Assembly (NCBI GenBank): GCA_036653755.1
Contig: JAVVTJ010000009.1
Coordinates: 1 to 30,222 of the forward strand
DNA from: RGIG5057 sp036653755
GTDB taxonomy: Bacteria; Bacillota; Clostridia; TANB77; CAG-465
Reading direction: 5' to 3'
Length of the DNA stretch: 30,222 nt
The notes under the pieces were generated by a model, which saw only the letters and a program-made list of their open reading frames with translations, did no database searches and was not told the origin of the DNA. Below are positions 1 to 8,272 of this stretch, in pieces. The position numbers and the translations under genes are program-made. Each line of letters opens with the position of its first letter. Positions within the stretch are counted from its first letter, which is position 1.

Positions 1-1
1 A

Positions 2-76
2 ACTACTTTAAATTCTAATGATGTGAAAAAAATTGAAGAATATGATAAAAGTAATAATAAATATGTTGAAAGTTAA
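2..76 (+). CDS. 3' tail of a truncated coding region
   Basis: Frame 2 is open from the window edge to a TAA at 74-76 and would encode 24 C-terminal residues rich in Asn, Lys and Glu (ending KYVES). The composition is compatible with the end of a real protein that starts outside the window. No domain can be recognised from so short a piece, and it may be a chance open stretch. The roughly 175 bases from here to the next start hold no gene that I can see. Confidence 0.3.
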   Translation, partial: TTLNSNDVKKIEEYDKSNNKYVES

Positions 77-251
77 AATAGTAATCAATATAAAATAGGA
101 TGTCTAAAAACTGAAAAAAGTTTCATATCAGCTAGCATAAACTTGGCAATATATTTATGACAGACTTACTTAACTATTTATAAATTGAACTTTATATATT
201 TTTATAAAGAACTGTTAAGTGTAAATATTAAACAAAATGAGGTGATAATGA

Positions 252-980
252 ATGTTTGAAAAGTATTATAATGAAATAAAAAAAATGAATACGTTTGAAA
301 AAAAAGAAATACTAAATAAAAAATTTGAATTGTACAACGAGAATAATATGACTATTTATTATGCACCACATAATGAGATTCTTAATAATGATGCCAAGAT
401 ATTTATAGTCGGAATAACTCCAGGCTGGACACAAACAAGTATTGCTTATAAAACTGCTTATAATGGAATAATAAATAATTTGCCATCTGAACAAATAAGG
501 AAAGAGTGTAAGAAAAACTCCAGATTTGCTGGTAGTATGAAGAAAAACCTAATTAAAATGTTGGATGAGTTAAATCTAAATAGCAAATTAAATGTTAATT
601 CTTGCGCAGAAATATTTGAAGACAAAGATTACCTCTTACATACTACTTCAATTATTCCATATCCAGTTTTTATAAACGGTAAAAATTATACAGGATCAAG
701 TCCTAAAATCATGGAAAATGAAACTTTGCAATCTTATGCTAAGAAATATTTTTATAGTGAAATAGCTAAACTATCAAACACATTTATTATTCCATTAGGT
801 AAGGCTGTTGAAGAAGTATTAGAAACAATGATAAATGAAGGTCGAATAAAAAGAGAGCAATGTCTTTTAGGGTTTCCACATCCATCTGGTGCTAATGGAC
901 ATAGAAAAACCCAATTTAATGATAATAAAGTTAAATTACTATCAATAATAGAAAAATATTTTAAAGAAGGAGGTAATTAA
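252..980 (+). CDS. Uracil-DNA glycosylase-like protein, function unproven
   Basis: A 242-aa soluble protein. Two short motifs suggest the uracil-DNA glycosylase superfamily fold: GITPG at residues 54-58, in the position of the family's water-activating GQDPG-type motif, and GFPHPSG around 207-213, resembling the HPS-type DNA-binding loop with His210. The acidic residue of motif 1 is replaced by Thr, so classical uracil excision is not assured. The start at 252 follows GAGGTG with good spacing; an ATG three bases upstream runs into an immediate stop. The 3' end contains the AAGGAGG ribosome binding site of rbgA, whose ATG lies one base beyond this stop, so the two genes are probably co-transcribed and coupled. 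It could instead be an uncharacterised relative with another role. Confidence 0.55.
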   Translation: MFEKYYNEIKKMNTFEKKEILNKKFELYNENNMTIYYAPHNEILNNDAKIFIVGITPGWTQTSIAYKTAYNGIINNLPSEQIRKECKKNSRFAGSMKKNLIKMLDELNLNSKLNVNSCAEIFEDKDYLLHTTSIIPYPVFINGKNYTGSSPKIMENETLQSYAKKYFYSEIAKLSNTFIIPLGKAVEEVLETMINEGRIKREQCLLGFPHPSGANGHRKTQFNDNKVKLLSIIEKYFKEGGN

Positions 981-981
981 A

Positions 982-1923
982 ATGGCAAAAAATATGTATC
1001 AAAAAAGAGAAGAAAGAAAACAAAATAAATTAAAAGATGAAGATCAAGGGGGGGTTCAAAAAAACGTTATCAACTGGTATCCAGGTCATATGGTAAAGGC
1101 TACAAATGAAATAAGAGATAGTTTAAGATTAATTGATATAGTGATAGAAGTTTTAGATAGTAGAATTCCAAAATCAAGTCAAAATTATATAATTGATGAA
1201 ATGGCTGAGGGAAAAGAAAAGATAGTAGTTTTAAATAAAGCAGATATTGCAGATAAACAAGAGTTAATAAAATGGAAAGAGTACTATGAATCAAAAGGTA
1301 TATATGTAGTTTTAACTAATGCTCAAGAAGGCAATAATATATCTAAACTTTTAGATATAATAAAATTAGTTGGAAATAAAATTTATGAAAAAAAATATGA
1401 AAATAAGAAAATAGAAATAACTCCAATATATAGAGCTTTAATAGTTGGAATTCCAAATGTAGGTAAATCAACTATTATAAACAAAATATCTAATAAAAAC
1501 TCTGCAAATGTAGGAAATAAGCCTGGTGTTACTGTAAGGAAACAATGGATACGAGTAGGTACAAATATTGAGCTATTAGACACACCAGGACTTTTGTGGC
1601 CTAGACTAGAAGATAACAATGCAGGACTTAAACTTGCACTTACTGGAAATATAAAGCAAGAGATATTAGACGTTCAAGAATTAGCAGTAGCTGGAATTAA
1701 ATTATTAGTAGGAATAGATAAATATAGATTAATGTTAAAAGAAAAATATAAATTAATTGATTTAGATTTTGAAAAAACAGACTATGAAATATTAGAAGAA
1801 ATAGGAAGAAAAAGAGGTTGTCTAATATCAAAAGGAGAAATAGACTTAAATAAAACATCAAAGATATTCTTAGATGACTTCAAAAACGGTAGAATAGGAA
1901 AAATCAGTTTGGATTTAATTTAG
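982..1923 (+). CDS. rbgA: Ribosome biogenesis GTPase RbgA (YlqF)
   Basis: A 313-aa circularly permuted GTPase of the YlqF/RbgA family, which acts in late assembly of the 50S subunit. The permuted motif order is visible: G4 NKAD at residues 85-88 comes before the P-loop GIPNVGKS at 156-163 and G3 DTPG at 200-203. The N-terminal NWYPGHM segment (31-37), typical of the family, is present, as is a C-terminal helical domain that would contact 23S rRNA. AAGGAGG inside the end of the previous gene serves as its ribosome binding site. The TAG stop at 1921-1923 is part of the left repeat of element A, so the mobile repeat abuts this gene exactly at its end. Confidence 0.93.
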   Translation: MAKNMYQKREERKQNKLKDEDQGGVQKNVINWYPGHMVKATNEIRDSLRLIDIVIEVLDSRIPKSSQNYIIDEMAEGKEKIVVLNKADIADKQELIKWKEYYESKGIYVVLTNAQEGNNISKLLDIIKLVGNKIYEKKYENKKIEITPIYRALIVGIPNVGKSTIINKISNKNSANVGNKPGVTVRKQWIRVGTNIELLDTPGLLWPRLEDNNAGLKLALTGNIKQEILDVQELAVAGIKLLVGIDKYRLMLKEKYKLIDLDFEKTDYEILEEIGRKRGCLISKGEIDLNKTSKIFLDDFKNGRIGKISLDLI

Positions 1924-2179
1924 GGCTAGATTTGTAAAATTATATAGGTGATATTTTGAATAAGTAGCGGCGTAACTTGAAATTAACGTTATATGATAGG
2001 CTTTGTAGCACATTAGTACGTAAGATAAGCATAAATATTTGAGTATAACAATATAGGCTATGTCATATATAAATTGACATAACAAACGTGCTGTTTAATG
2101 ATATATTTTAAAATTGTATAATATTTGTATTTTAAAATAAATTATTAAACATAATTTTATATATTTAATTAGAATAACT

Positions 2180-2333
2180 GTGCTAGATAAAGCACTGATT
2201 TTTGGAAGCTAATATAGCTTTCCCTAGTGGGCTAGATTTGTGGCATGTTGCATCATTACTAAAAGTAAAAACAACTTCATACGTACAGCTTTTAAGGGCA
2301 AATTTAGTATGCGAACTCCCGTACCCCGAGACT
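2180..2333 (-). ncRNA. Structured RNA of element A (conserved 5' part)
   Basis: The predicted RNA starts about 7 bases after the -10 at 2340-2345 and runs leftwards. Its 5' stem, TCTCG-GGGTA-CGGGA, corresponds to TCCAG-GGGCA-CTGGA in the B and C copies, with an A-T to C-G exchange and a G.U pair preserving pairing. Next come a conserved TTCGCATACTAAA stretch, the segment ACAAATCTAGCCC (2241-2229) with a CCC/GGG mini-hairpin, then hairpins AAGCTA/TAGCTT and GTGCT/AGCAC. The primary transcript may extend to about 1935, giving roughly 400 nt. Function unknown. Confidence 0.6.
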
Positions 2334-2339
2334 ATATAT

Positions 2340-2368
2340 ATTATATAACTGTCATATATATATGTCAA
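2340..2368 (-). promoter_or_regulatory. Sigma-A promoter of the element A RNA
   Basis: On the reverse strand, TTGACA (2368-2363), a 17-base spacer and TATAAT (2345-2340): a perfect consensus pair placed just upstream of the structured RNA. Transcription would run towards the 3' end of rbgA. Confidence 0.8.
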
Positions 2369-2468
2369 GAAAATTAAGAAAAAATCGTACGACAAATTTT
2401 GATAAAAAATACTAGATTTGTAGAATTAATATATGTTTCATACTTTTTTTACAAATCTAGCCCTAAGG

Positions 2469-2497
2469 TTGCAGAAGAAAAAAATATATGATATAAT
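2469..2497 (+). promoter_or_regulatory. proS promoter
   Basis: TTGCAG (2469-2474), 17 bases, TATAAT (2492-2497), about 48 bases before the proS start. It lies immediately after the right end of element A. Confidence 0.75.
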
Positions 2498-2544
2498 TTA
2501 TTATATATATGAAAAAAATTATAAATCTAAAAAAGGAGTAAATT

Positions 2545-3981
2545 ATGGATGATAAAAATTATGTAAAAGAACTAACAAAAATGGATGATAATTTTGCAGA
2601 TTGGTATACAGATATTATATTAAAAGCAGAATTAGTTGATTATGCACCAGTTAAAGGTTTTATGGTTATAAGACCATACGGATATGAATTGTGGGAAAAT
2701 ATTCAAAAAGTATTAGATTCAAAATTTAAAGAAACAGGTCATAAAAATGCATATTTTCCATTACTTATACCAGAATCATTACTAAATAAAGAAAAAGAAC
2801 ATATTGCAGGATTTGCACCAGAAGTTGCTTGGGTAACTCATGGTGGAGATAATGAGCTTACAGAAAGATTATGTATACGCCCAACATCTGAGACAATGAT
2901 ATGTACTATGTATGCAAAATGGATAAAATCACATAGAGATTTACCTTTGCTTATAAATCAATGGGCAAATGTTGTTAGATGGGAAAAAACTACAAGACCA
3001 TTTTTAAGAACGGCTGAATTTTTATGGCAAGAAGGTCATACGTTGCACTCTACTGCTAAAGAGGCATTAGAAGAAACATTAAAAATGCATAAAATTTATG
3101 CAGATTTTTGTGAAGAATATTTAGCGATTCCAGTTATAAAAGGAAAAAAATCAGAAAAAGAAAAATTTGCAGGAGCAGAAGCTACATATACAATAGAAGC
3201 TTTAATGCATGACGGAAAGGCACTTCAATCAGGAACATCACATTATTTTGGAAATCATTTTGCTAAAGCGTTTGATATAAAATTTCAAAACAAAGAAGGA
3301 AAAGAAGAATATGCATATCAAACTTCTTGGGGAATGTCTACTAGAATAATTGGTGGAATAATAATGACACATGGAGATGACAGAGGACTTAAACTTCCAC
3401 CAAATATTGCTCCAATTCAAGTAGTTATAGTTCCATTTGCTCAACATAAAGATAATGTATTAAATGAAGTAGAAAAAATTAAAAATTTATTAAGTAAAAA
3501 ATTTAGAGTTGAAGCGGATGTAAGAGAAGAATATTCTCCTGGATATAAACTAAATAATTGGGAACTTAAAGGTGTTCCAGTAAGAATAGAAATAGGACCA
3601 AAAGATATTGAAAATGAAAGTTGTATTGTATTTAGAAGAGATACTTTTGAAAAACAAACTGTTAAATTAGAAGACTTAGAAGAAATAATTTCTAAATTAT
3701 TAATTGATATACAATCAAATATGTTACAAATGGCAAAAGATAATACTATAAAACATACATATACTGCTAAAACATTAGAAGAATATACAAACATATTTAA
3801 AGAAAAACAAGGTTATGTTAAAATTATGTGGTGTGGTTGTACTGAATGTGAAGATAAAATAAAAGAACTTACTTCATCTACTATAAGATGCATTCCATTT
3901 GAAGAAGAACATATATCTGATGTATGTGCAATATGTGGAAAACCAGCTAAACATATGGTATATACAGCAAGACAATATTAA
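2545..3981 (+). CDS. proS: Prolyl-tRNA synthetase, archaeal/eukaryotic-like type
   Basis: A 478-aa class II aminoacyl-tRNA synthetase charging tRNA-Pro. The class II core shows RPTSE (residues 112-116) and the motif 2 region TRPFLRTAEFLWQEGHT, followed by an anticodon-binding domain. The C-terminal zinc-binding extension of the short archaeal/eukaryotic-like form is present, with cysteines at about 430, 432, 435, 449, 461 and 464, and the protein ends in the Tyr expected for this type. It lacks the large editing insertion of the typical long bacterial enzyme, and its length fits the short type. AAAGGAG precedes the ATG. It is a single-gene transcript with its own promoter and terminator. Confidence 0.95.
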   Translation: MDDKNYVKELTKMDDNFADWYTDIILKAELVDYAPVKGFMVIRPYGYELWENIQKVLDSKFKETGHKNAYFPLLIPESLLNKEKEHIAGFAPEVAWVTHGGDNELTERLCIRPTSETMICTMYAKWIKSHRDLPLLINQWANVVRWEKTTRPFLRTAEFLWQEGHTLHSTAKEALEETLKMHKIYADFCEEYLAIPVIKGKKSEKEKFAGAEATYTIEALMHDGKALQSGTSHYFGNHFAKAFDIKFQNKEGKEEYAYQTSWGMSTRIIGGIIMTHGDDRGLKLPPNIAPIQVVIVPFAQHKDNVLNEVEKIKNLLSKKFRVEADVREEYSPGYKLNNWELKGVPVRIEIGPKDIENESCIVFRRDTFEKQTVKLEDLEEIISKLLIDIQSNMLQMAKDNTIKHTYTAKTLEEYTNIFKEKQGYVKIMWCGCTECEDKIKELTSSTIRCIPFEEEHISDVCAICGKPAKHMVYTARQY

Positions 3982-3990
3982 AAAGTATAT

Positions 3991-4032
3991 AAAAAATCGT
4001 TTGAGATTCATAAGAAAATCAGACGATTTTTT
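3991..4032 (+). terminator. Intrinsic terminator of proS
   Basis: AAAAAATCGTTTGA pairs with TCAGACGATTTTTT (one G.U pair, 14-base arms) and ends in a T run, starting 9 bases after the proS stop. This terminator lacks the GGGCTAGC repeat seen at several other gene ends. Confidence 0.85.
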
Positions 4033-4090
4033 GGGTGTATTAATTAGGAGATATCGAATATACTGTGTAAATTAGAATCAGTTAAGAGAT

Positions 4091-4207
4091 GTTTTCTATT
4101 AAGTATCTAGTTTAAAAAACTTGCTGACAAATATTTACCTTAAATTACAACTATTCTCAAAAAAATGTACAGACATTTAATCTGTACATTTTTTACAAAG
4201 CTAACCC
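4091..4207 (-). repeat. Repeat copy G with terminator hairpin; decayed left end of a B-type element
   Basis: On the reverse strand GGGTTAGCTTTGT (4207-4195) directly follows the porB stop. It is followed by the hairpin AAAAATGTACAGA/TCTGTACATTTTT (4161-4193), which probably terminates porB. Both the GTT variant and the hairpin core ACAGATTAAATGTCTGT match the left end of element B. Beyond the hairpin a diverged match continues (AAATATTTGTCAGCAAGTTT here against AGATATTTGTCGATGAGTTT in B). No intact promoter or structured RNA follows, so this seems to be an eroded remnant. Confidence 0.65.
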
Positions 4208-4211
4208 TAAA

Positions 4212-5153
4212 TTAATTTTGTGTTTCTTCTTGTCTTAATAAATAATTCCATTTTTTATCTACTTCTTCTTGTATTTGATCTATCATCCATCTATTTTCTT
4301 CTTTAAATAAATGTTTAAATCTTTTTTGCATTTTCAAAAAATCTTCAACTGGAAGTTTTTTTGTAGGTTTATATGTAATTTTATACACACCATCTACTAC
4401 TTCATATAAAGGCCAAAAACAAGTATCAACTGCAAGCTTTGATATAGTTTGTAAATCTTCAGTAGGATACCCCCAGCCTCTAGGACAAGGAGAAAGAACT
4501 GACATATATGTTGGACCTTCAGTATATATTGCTTTTTCAGATTTTTCATAAAGGTCTTTCATATTTCCAATAAGTGCAGTTTGTGCAACATAAGGTAAAT
4601 TATGTTTAACCATTATTTCTGTTAAATCTTTACGTATTTGTGATTTTCCAGGTACTTTTTTACCAGCAGGAGATGTAGTAGTATCTGCAAAATGTGGAGT
4701 AGAAGAAGAACGCTGAGTTCCAGTATTCATATATGCTCCATTATCATAACATACATATGTTATATCATGACCTCTTTCCATAGCACCAGATAAAGATTGT
4801 AAACCAATATCCAAAGTACCACCATCACCACCAAAAGAAATGAACTTTGTATTTTTAGTTATTTTTCCGCGGTTTTTTAATATATTATATGTTTTTTCAA
4901 CTCCTGAAATAGTTGCAGCAGCATTTTCAAATGCACTATGTATAAATGAACAATTTTTCCAAGATGTATATGGGTATATACAAGTTGAAACTTCTAAACA
5001 ACCAGTAGCAGAAGCAATAACTGCATTATCTTCTGGATTTAATGCCCTAAGTACAGTTCTTACAGTAGGAGGTGCACCACAACCTGCACACATTCTATGT
5101 CCACCAACAAGTCTAGATTCTTTATTTACCATTTCTTTTATATTATATGCCAT
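4212..5153 (-). CDS. porB: 2-oxoacid (pyruvate):ferredoxin oxidoreductase, beta subunit
   Basis: A 313-aa thiamine-diphosphate-binding subunit of a four-subunit 2-oxoacid:ferredoxin oxidoreductase, which oxidatively decarboxylates the oxoacid to acyl-CoA and reduces ferredoxin. The N-terminal GGHRMCAGCGAPPTVR segment supplies cysteines for an iron-sulfur site, and the TPP/Mg motif runs from GDGGTLDIG to the NGAYMNTG segment. It is the last gene of porG-porD-porA-porB; its start lies four bases beyond the porA stop and GAGGTGA sits just inside the porA end, so translation is probably coupled. Pyruvate is the likely substrate, but branched-chain or 2-oxoglutarate variants look alike in sequence. 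Repeat copy G begins within a few bases of its stop. Confidence 0.92.
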   Translation of the reverse strand: MAYNIKEMVNKESRLVGGHRMCAGCGAPPTVRTVLRALNPEDNAVIASATGCLEVSTCIYPYTSWKNCSFIHSAFENAAATISGVEKTYNILKNRGKITKNTKFISFGGDGGTLDIGLQSLSGAMERGHDITYVCYDNGAYMNTGTQRSSSTPHFADTTTSPAGKKVPGKSQIRKDLTEIMVKHNLPYVAQTALIGNMKDLYEKSEKAIYTEGPTYMSVLSPCPRGWGYPTEDLQTISKLAVDTCFWPLYEVVDGVYKITYKPTKKLPVEDFLKMQKRFKHLFKEENRWMIDQIQEEVDKKWNYLLRQEETQN

Positions 5154-5156
5154 ATC

Positions 5157-6335
5157 TTATTCACCTCTTATTCCTAAATATTTTGTAGTCATTTCAATTT
5201 TACCTAATTTAGCTATTTTTTGTAAATCTGTTACAACCTCATTAATATTTTCAATTTTAATATCTCTACCACCTAATCCATAAATATAGTTTATAGTAGG
5301 TATATTTAAATTACTACTATACATTACAGAAGTAATTTCAGAAAACAGTGGTCCAGAATATCCATTTACACTATCTGCTTTATCCATAATTGCTAAAGCT
5401 TTTAAATGTTTTAATTCCTTAGGAATTTCAATAAATGGAAGTGGTCTAAAACATCTAGGTTTTAAAAGACCAACTTTAATTCCTTGTTTTCTTAATATAT
5501 CAATTGCATCTTTTGCAGTTCCAGCAGTTGAATTAAGTACAGTTATTGCAATTTCAGCATCATCTAACATATATTTTTCATATAGTCCATATTTTCTACC
5601 AGTTAATTTGTAAAATTCTTCTGATACTTCTTCGATAATTTGTTTAGAATTTCTCATTGCATCAGCAACAGCTTTTCTTTGTTCAAAAAAATCATTTTGA
5701 AGAGATAAAGGACCAATAGATATATTTCTGTTATCATCTAATAAATATTCCTCTGGTAAATATTCTCCAATAAATTTTTTAACATCCTCAGTTTCAATTA
5801 ACATTATATTTTCAATAGAATGTGAAGTTATGAAACCATCAAAACATACCATAACAGGAAGTTTAGCTCTTTCAGCTATTTTAACTGCCATTATAGTATT
5901 ATCATATGCTTCTTGATTACTTTCACAATATAACTGTATAAATCCACAATCACGTACTCCCATTGAATCAGAATGATCATTATGTATATTAAGTGGTGCA
6001 GAAATTGCACGATTTGCAACAGCAAGTACAATAGGTAAACGTAAGCCTGATGCAATACATAACATTTCATACATAAGTGCTAAACCTTGTGATGATGTAG
6101 CAGTCATAACTCTACCACCAGCAGCTGATGCACCAATACAAGCAGACATTGCACTATGTTCACTTTCAACTGGAATAAATTCAGTTGTAACAGTTCCATT
6201 AGCTACAAAATTTGCAAAATATTGTGGTATTTCAGTAGAAGGTGTAATAGGGTATGCTGCAACAGTATCTGGATTTATTTGTTTCATAGCAGTAGCAACT
6301 GCTTCATTTCCGCTTAATCTTTCTCTAATTGCCAT
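5157..6335 (-). CDS. porA: 2-oxoacid (pyruvate):ferredoxin oxidoreductase, alpha subunit
   Basis: A 392-aa alpha subunit providing the pyrimidine-binding domain and domain II. Family features include the AAYPITPSTEI segment near residues 27-37, the VESEHSAMSACIGASAAGGRV block and TSSQGLALMYEML, followed by NIHNDHSD. The C-terminal part (MDKADSVNGYSGPLFSEI) corresponds to the transketolase C-terminal-like region. AAAGGAG precedes the start. It lies 18 bases after porD and is followed almost directly by porB, so all four subunits should be made from one message. The split four-subunit form is common in archaea and Thermotoga and occurs in anaerobic Firmicutes, in contrast to the single-chain clostridial PFOR. 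Confidence 0.93.
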   Translation of the reverse strand: MAIRERLSGNEAVATAMKQINPDTVAAYPITPSTEIPQYFANFVANGTVTTEFIPVESEHSAMSACIGASAAGGRVMTATSSQGLALMYEMLCIASGLRLPIVLAVANRAISAPLNIHNDHSDSMGVRDCGFIQLYCESNQEAYDNTIMAVKIAERAKLPVMVCFDGFITSHSIENIMLIETEDVKKFIGEYLPEEYLLDDNRNISIGPLSLQNDFFEQRKAVADAMRNSKQIIEEVSEEFYKLTGRKYGLYEKYMLDDAEIAITVLNSTAGTAKDAIDILRKQGIKVGLLKPRCFRPLPFIEIPKELKHLKALAIMDKADSVNGYSGPLFSEITSVMYSSNLNIPTINYIYGLGGRDIKIENINEVVTDLQKIAKLGKIEMTTKYLGIRGE

Positions 6336-6353
6336 ATTATTTTAGCTCCTTTC

Positions 6354-6620
6354 TTAATCCTCAGATTTCATTTCAATTGCATGAAAAGGACATACTTTAC
6401 TACAAACTCCGCAACCTTTACAAAAGTCATAGTCAATTCCTTCTAGTATACCATTTTTATGTACAATACAATCTTCTGGACAAAAAGGTACACACATCAT
6501 ACAATTTTTACATTTTTCTTTATCATGTATAGGTCTTTGATTTTTCCAATCACCAGTTTTAAAGTTTACAGAATTTCCGTCTTTTAAAACGTTACTTGTA
6601 ATGTTAGACATATCGCTCAT
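6354..6620 (-). CDS. porD: 2-oxoacid (pyruvate):ferredoxin oxidoreductase, delta subunit (2x[4Fe-4S])
   Basis: An 88-aa ferredoxin-like subunit. Two clusters are encoded by CKNCMMCVPFCPEDC (residues about 37-51) and CKGCGVCSKVCPFHA (about 68-82), each a CxxCxxCxxxCP pattern. It carries electrons from the TPP/FeS core to external ferredoxin. Its ribosome binding site (GGAGG) lies inside the last codons of porG, and only two bases separate the porG stop from this ATG, indicating tight coupling in the por operon. Confidence 0.95.
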   Translation of the reverse strand: MSDMSNITSNVLKDGNSVNFKTGDWKNQRPIHDKEKCKNCMMCVPFCPEDCIVHKNGILEGIDYDFCKGCGVCSKVCPFHAIEMKSED

Positions 6621-6622
6621 AA

Positions 6623-7192
6623 TTATCCTCCTATCAATTCATCAAAACCTCTAGTTAAACATTCCATATTTGGAGGTATAACTTCAGGTTTTCTAGAAAA
6701 TTTATGTTTAAATGATCCTTCCATATCTTTAATTAATGTTTCTTTATCCATTATATTTGTGATTTTAATAATAGCTGCAAGTAGTGCAGTATTAGGAAAG
6801 TTAGCTTTTAAACATTCTAAACTTATTTTAGTTGCATCTAAAATATATACTTTTCCAGAATATCCTTTTAATTTTTCTTTGATTTTTTCTAAGGTACTGC
6901 TTGTATTTACAAGTATAGCACCTGTACTTTTTAATCCTTTAGCTACATCAACAGGTCCAATTAATGAATCATCAACAACAACTACAAAATCAGGTTCATA
7001 TATATTTGAATGAATTCTAATTTCATTTTCACTTATACGATTGTATGCAGTAATTGGAGCACCCATTCTTTCTGGCCCATATTCTGGGAATCCTTGAATG
7101 AACTTTCCAGTATTAAATGCTGCATCTGCAAGTAATAACGAAGCTGTTTTCGCGCCTTGACCACCACGTCCATGCCATCTTATTTCTATCAT
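6623..7192 (-). CDS. porG: 2-oxoacid (pyruvate):ferredoxin oxidoreductase, gamma subunit
   Basis: A 189-aa gamma subunit, first gene of porGDAB. The family signature RWHGRGGQGAKTAS lies at the N-terminus, followed by FIQGFPEYGPERMGAPI, consistent with the CoA-binding domain. The reading frame extends eight codons further up to 7216, but I place the start at 7192: AAGGAGG lies 6 bases before that ATG, the family normally begins MIEIRWHG, and the upstream ATG falls at the predicted transcription start of the promoter at 7217-7245. Confidence 0.92.
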   Translation of the reverse strand: MIEIRWHGRGGQGAKTASLLLADAAFNTGKFIQGFPEYGPERMGAPITAYNRISENEIRIHSNIYEPDFVVVVDDSLIGPVDVAKGLKSTGAILVNTSSTLEKIKEKLKGYSGKVYILDATKISLECLKANFPNTALLAAIIKITNIMDKETLIKDMEGSFKHKFSRKPEVIPPNMECLTRGFDELIGG

Positions 7193-7216
7193 AAAACTTC
7201 CTCCTTTTATGTACAT

Positions 7217-7245
7217 ATTATATATCTAAAATTAGTTTAAGTCAA
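7217..7245 (-). promoter_or_regulatory. por operon promoter
   Basis: Reverse strand TTGACT (7245-7240), 17-base spacer, TATAAT (7222-7217). It gives a very short leader before the porG ribosome binding site and rules out the longer porG start. Confidence 0.8.
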
Positions 7246-7281
7246 GAAATTATACTTTAAAGACAAAATTTAATAAATGAT

Positions 7282-7312
7282 ATATCATATTATTTGACAG
7301 ATATGATATAAT
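7282..7312 (+). promoter_or_regulatory. Promoter overlapped by a perfect inverted repeat
   Basis: ATATCATAT (7282-7290) and ATATGATAT (7301-7309) form a perfect 9-base inverted repeat with a 10-base spacer. TTGACA (7294-7299) lies in the spacer, and an extended -10, TGATATAAT, ends at 7312. A dimeric repressor bound here would cover the promoter of the 103-aa gene and sit between it and the divergent por promoter. The regulator is unknown. Confidence 0.5.
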
Positions 7313-7403
7313 ATATAAAGAGATATATTTATTTATGCTAAGTAATATACTTAACATGTTGTTATTGTGAGATTAAGTAATAAATAACAAAGGAGAGAAG
7401 GTC

Positions 7404-7715
7404 ATGATTTTACAAGAAAATACTGCACTAGATTTTACTGTAATAAAACAACGTTTAGAAAAAGTTAAATTACAAAAAAAACAATTGATTTTACAAAATC
7501 CAGAAATTTATGGTTGGATTGCACTTTGCAATCAACAATGGTACCTTGAAGAGAATGCAACAGATGCTAATTTAAAAGATTTAGTACAAAATAAAAAAGA
7601 TAAAGTAGAGGAAACAAAATATTGCATAAAAGTATATAAAATGAAATACCCACTAGTTATGTTATATGATGCAATTTGTAAAGAAGAACTTTATTTAAAT
7701 GGACTTTTAAATTAA
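7404..7715 (+). CDS. Small protein of unknown function, 103 aa
   Basis: I do not recognise this protein. It is 103 aa, soluble, rich in Lys, Gln, Leu and Glu, probably mostly helical with coiled-coil potential at residues 10-35 and a Tyr-rich second half (TKYCIKVYKMKYPLVMLYDA). GGAGAG precedes the ATG. The transcript would begin about 7319 with a leader of roughly 85 bases containing the short palindromic stretch AAGTAATATACTT. It is monocistronic with a strong terminator. Being divergent from the por operon and under an operator-like repeat, it may share regulation with it; that is inference only. Confidence 0.75.
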   Translation: MILQENTALDFTVIKQRLEKVKLQKKQLILQNPEIYGWIALCNQQWYLEENATDANLKDLVQNKKDKVEETKYCIKVYKMKYPLVMLYDAICKEELYLNGLLN

Positions 7716-7729
7716 TCCAAAAGTTAAGC

Positions 7730-7768
7730 AAAAAAATGTTTAGAATTAATATTCTAAACATTTTTTTA
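7730..7768 (+). terminator. Intrinsic terminator
   Basis: AAAAAAATGTTTAGAAT and ATTCTAAACATTTTTTT pair around a very small loop and end in a T run, closing the 103-aa gene. Confidence 0.85.
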
Positions 7769-7821
7769 TATACTAATAATTAAATCATTATACTAATGCT
7801 TTGTTTATTAGTATAAAAGTA

Positions 7822-7850
7822 TTGAATATGTACGTATATTATGGTAAAAT
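7822..7850 (+). promoter_or_regulatory. Promoter upstream of the 76-aa gene and ligA
   Basis: TTGAAT (7822-7827), 17 bases, TAAAAT (7845-7850). It would leave a leader of about 170 bases before the 8030 start. That leader is AT-rich with no structure I can name. Confidence 0.55.
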
Positions 7851-8029
7851 GATTGTATAAGATACAAGAAGAAAGTAAAAACTATCTAACACTATAAATA
7901 TTATATTACTATTTATTATAAAAGTAAATATATATAATTAAGTTGATATGAGTTTATAGTGATCTTTATGTATATAAATAATATAGTTTATATACAAATA
8001 TTATAACTATATTATTTAAGGAGGAATTT

Positions 8030-8260
8030 ATGTTTGGTGATGATAAATATATTGCTGATTTAGGAGAAAAAGTAAAGACTAATAGAAATACTTTTAAAAG
8101 TAGCAATATTATAAAAGAAATAGAGACTATAATCGTTATAATAGTATTTTTTTGCTTATTTGTTTTAGCATATCCAAAAGTAATGATTGAAGTAAATAAG
8201 GTTATAAATAATATTGCAGATACGGTAAATAATATGATTACTACAAGCTTTTTAAAATAG
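8030..8260 (+). CDS. Small single-pass membrane protein, 76 aa, unknown
   Basis: An unrecognised 76-aa protein with a charged N-terminus (MFGDDKYIADLGEKVKTN), one clear hydrophobic membrane segment at about residues 31-48 (IETIIVIIVFFCLFVLAYP) and a C-terminal amphipathic tail with several Asn. AAGGAGG lies 6 bases before the ATG. It ends 12 bases before ligA, so the two are probably co-transcribed, but nothing in the sequence links its role to DNA ligation. It does not look like a known toxin family to me, although the size and single segment are compatible with one. Confidence 0.7.
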   Translation: MFGDDKYIADLGEKVKTNRNTFKSSNIIKEIETIIVIIVFFCLFVLAYPKVMIEVNKVINNIADTVNNMITTSFLK

Positions 8261-8272
8261 AAAGAGGTAAAT

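Larger units (their letters stand above)
1921..2465 (-). mobile_element. Element A: small non-autonomous repeat-bounded element
   Basis: About 545 bases bounded by inverted copies of the repeat: GGGCTAGATTTGT at 1923-1935 and its complement at 2451-2463. Both ends carry the same GAT variant, where most other copies read GCT. The 2463 end forms a hairpin by itself (CTAGATTTGTA at 2412-2422 pairs with 2450-2460). Inside, on the reverse strand, are a canonical promoter and a structured RNA homologous to those in elements B and C. No credible protein is encoded; a 70-codon frame at 2183-2395 lies over the RNA and promoter. The element fills most of the rbgA-proS gap. Confidence 0.7.

Noticed and set aside
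2183..2395. 70-codon reverse-strand reading frame in element A
   Set aside because: It overlaps the promoter and the conserved RNA, has no clear ribosome binding site and looks like translated non-coding sequence.
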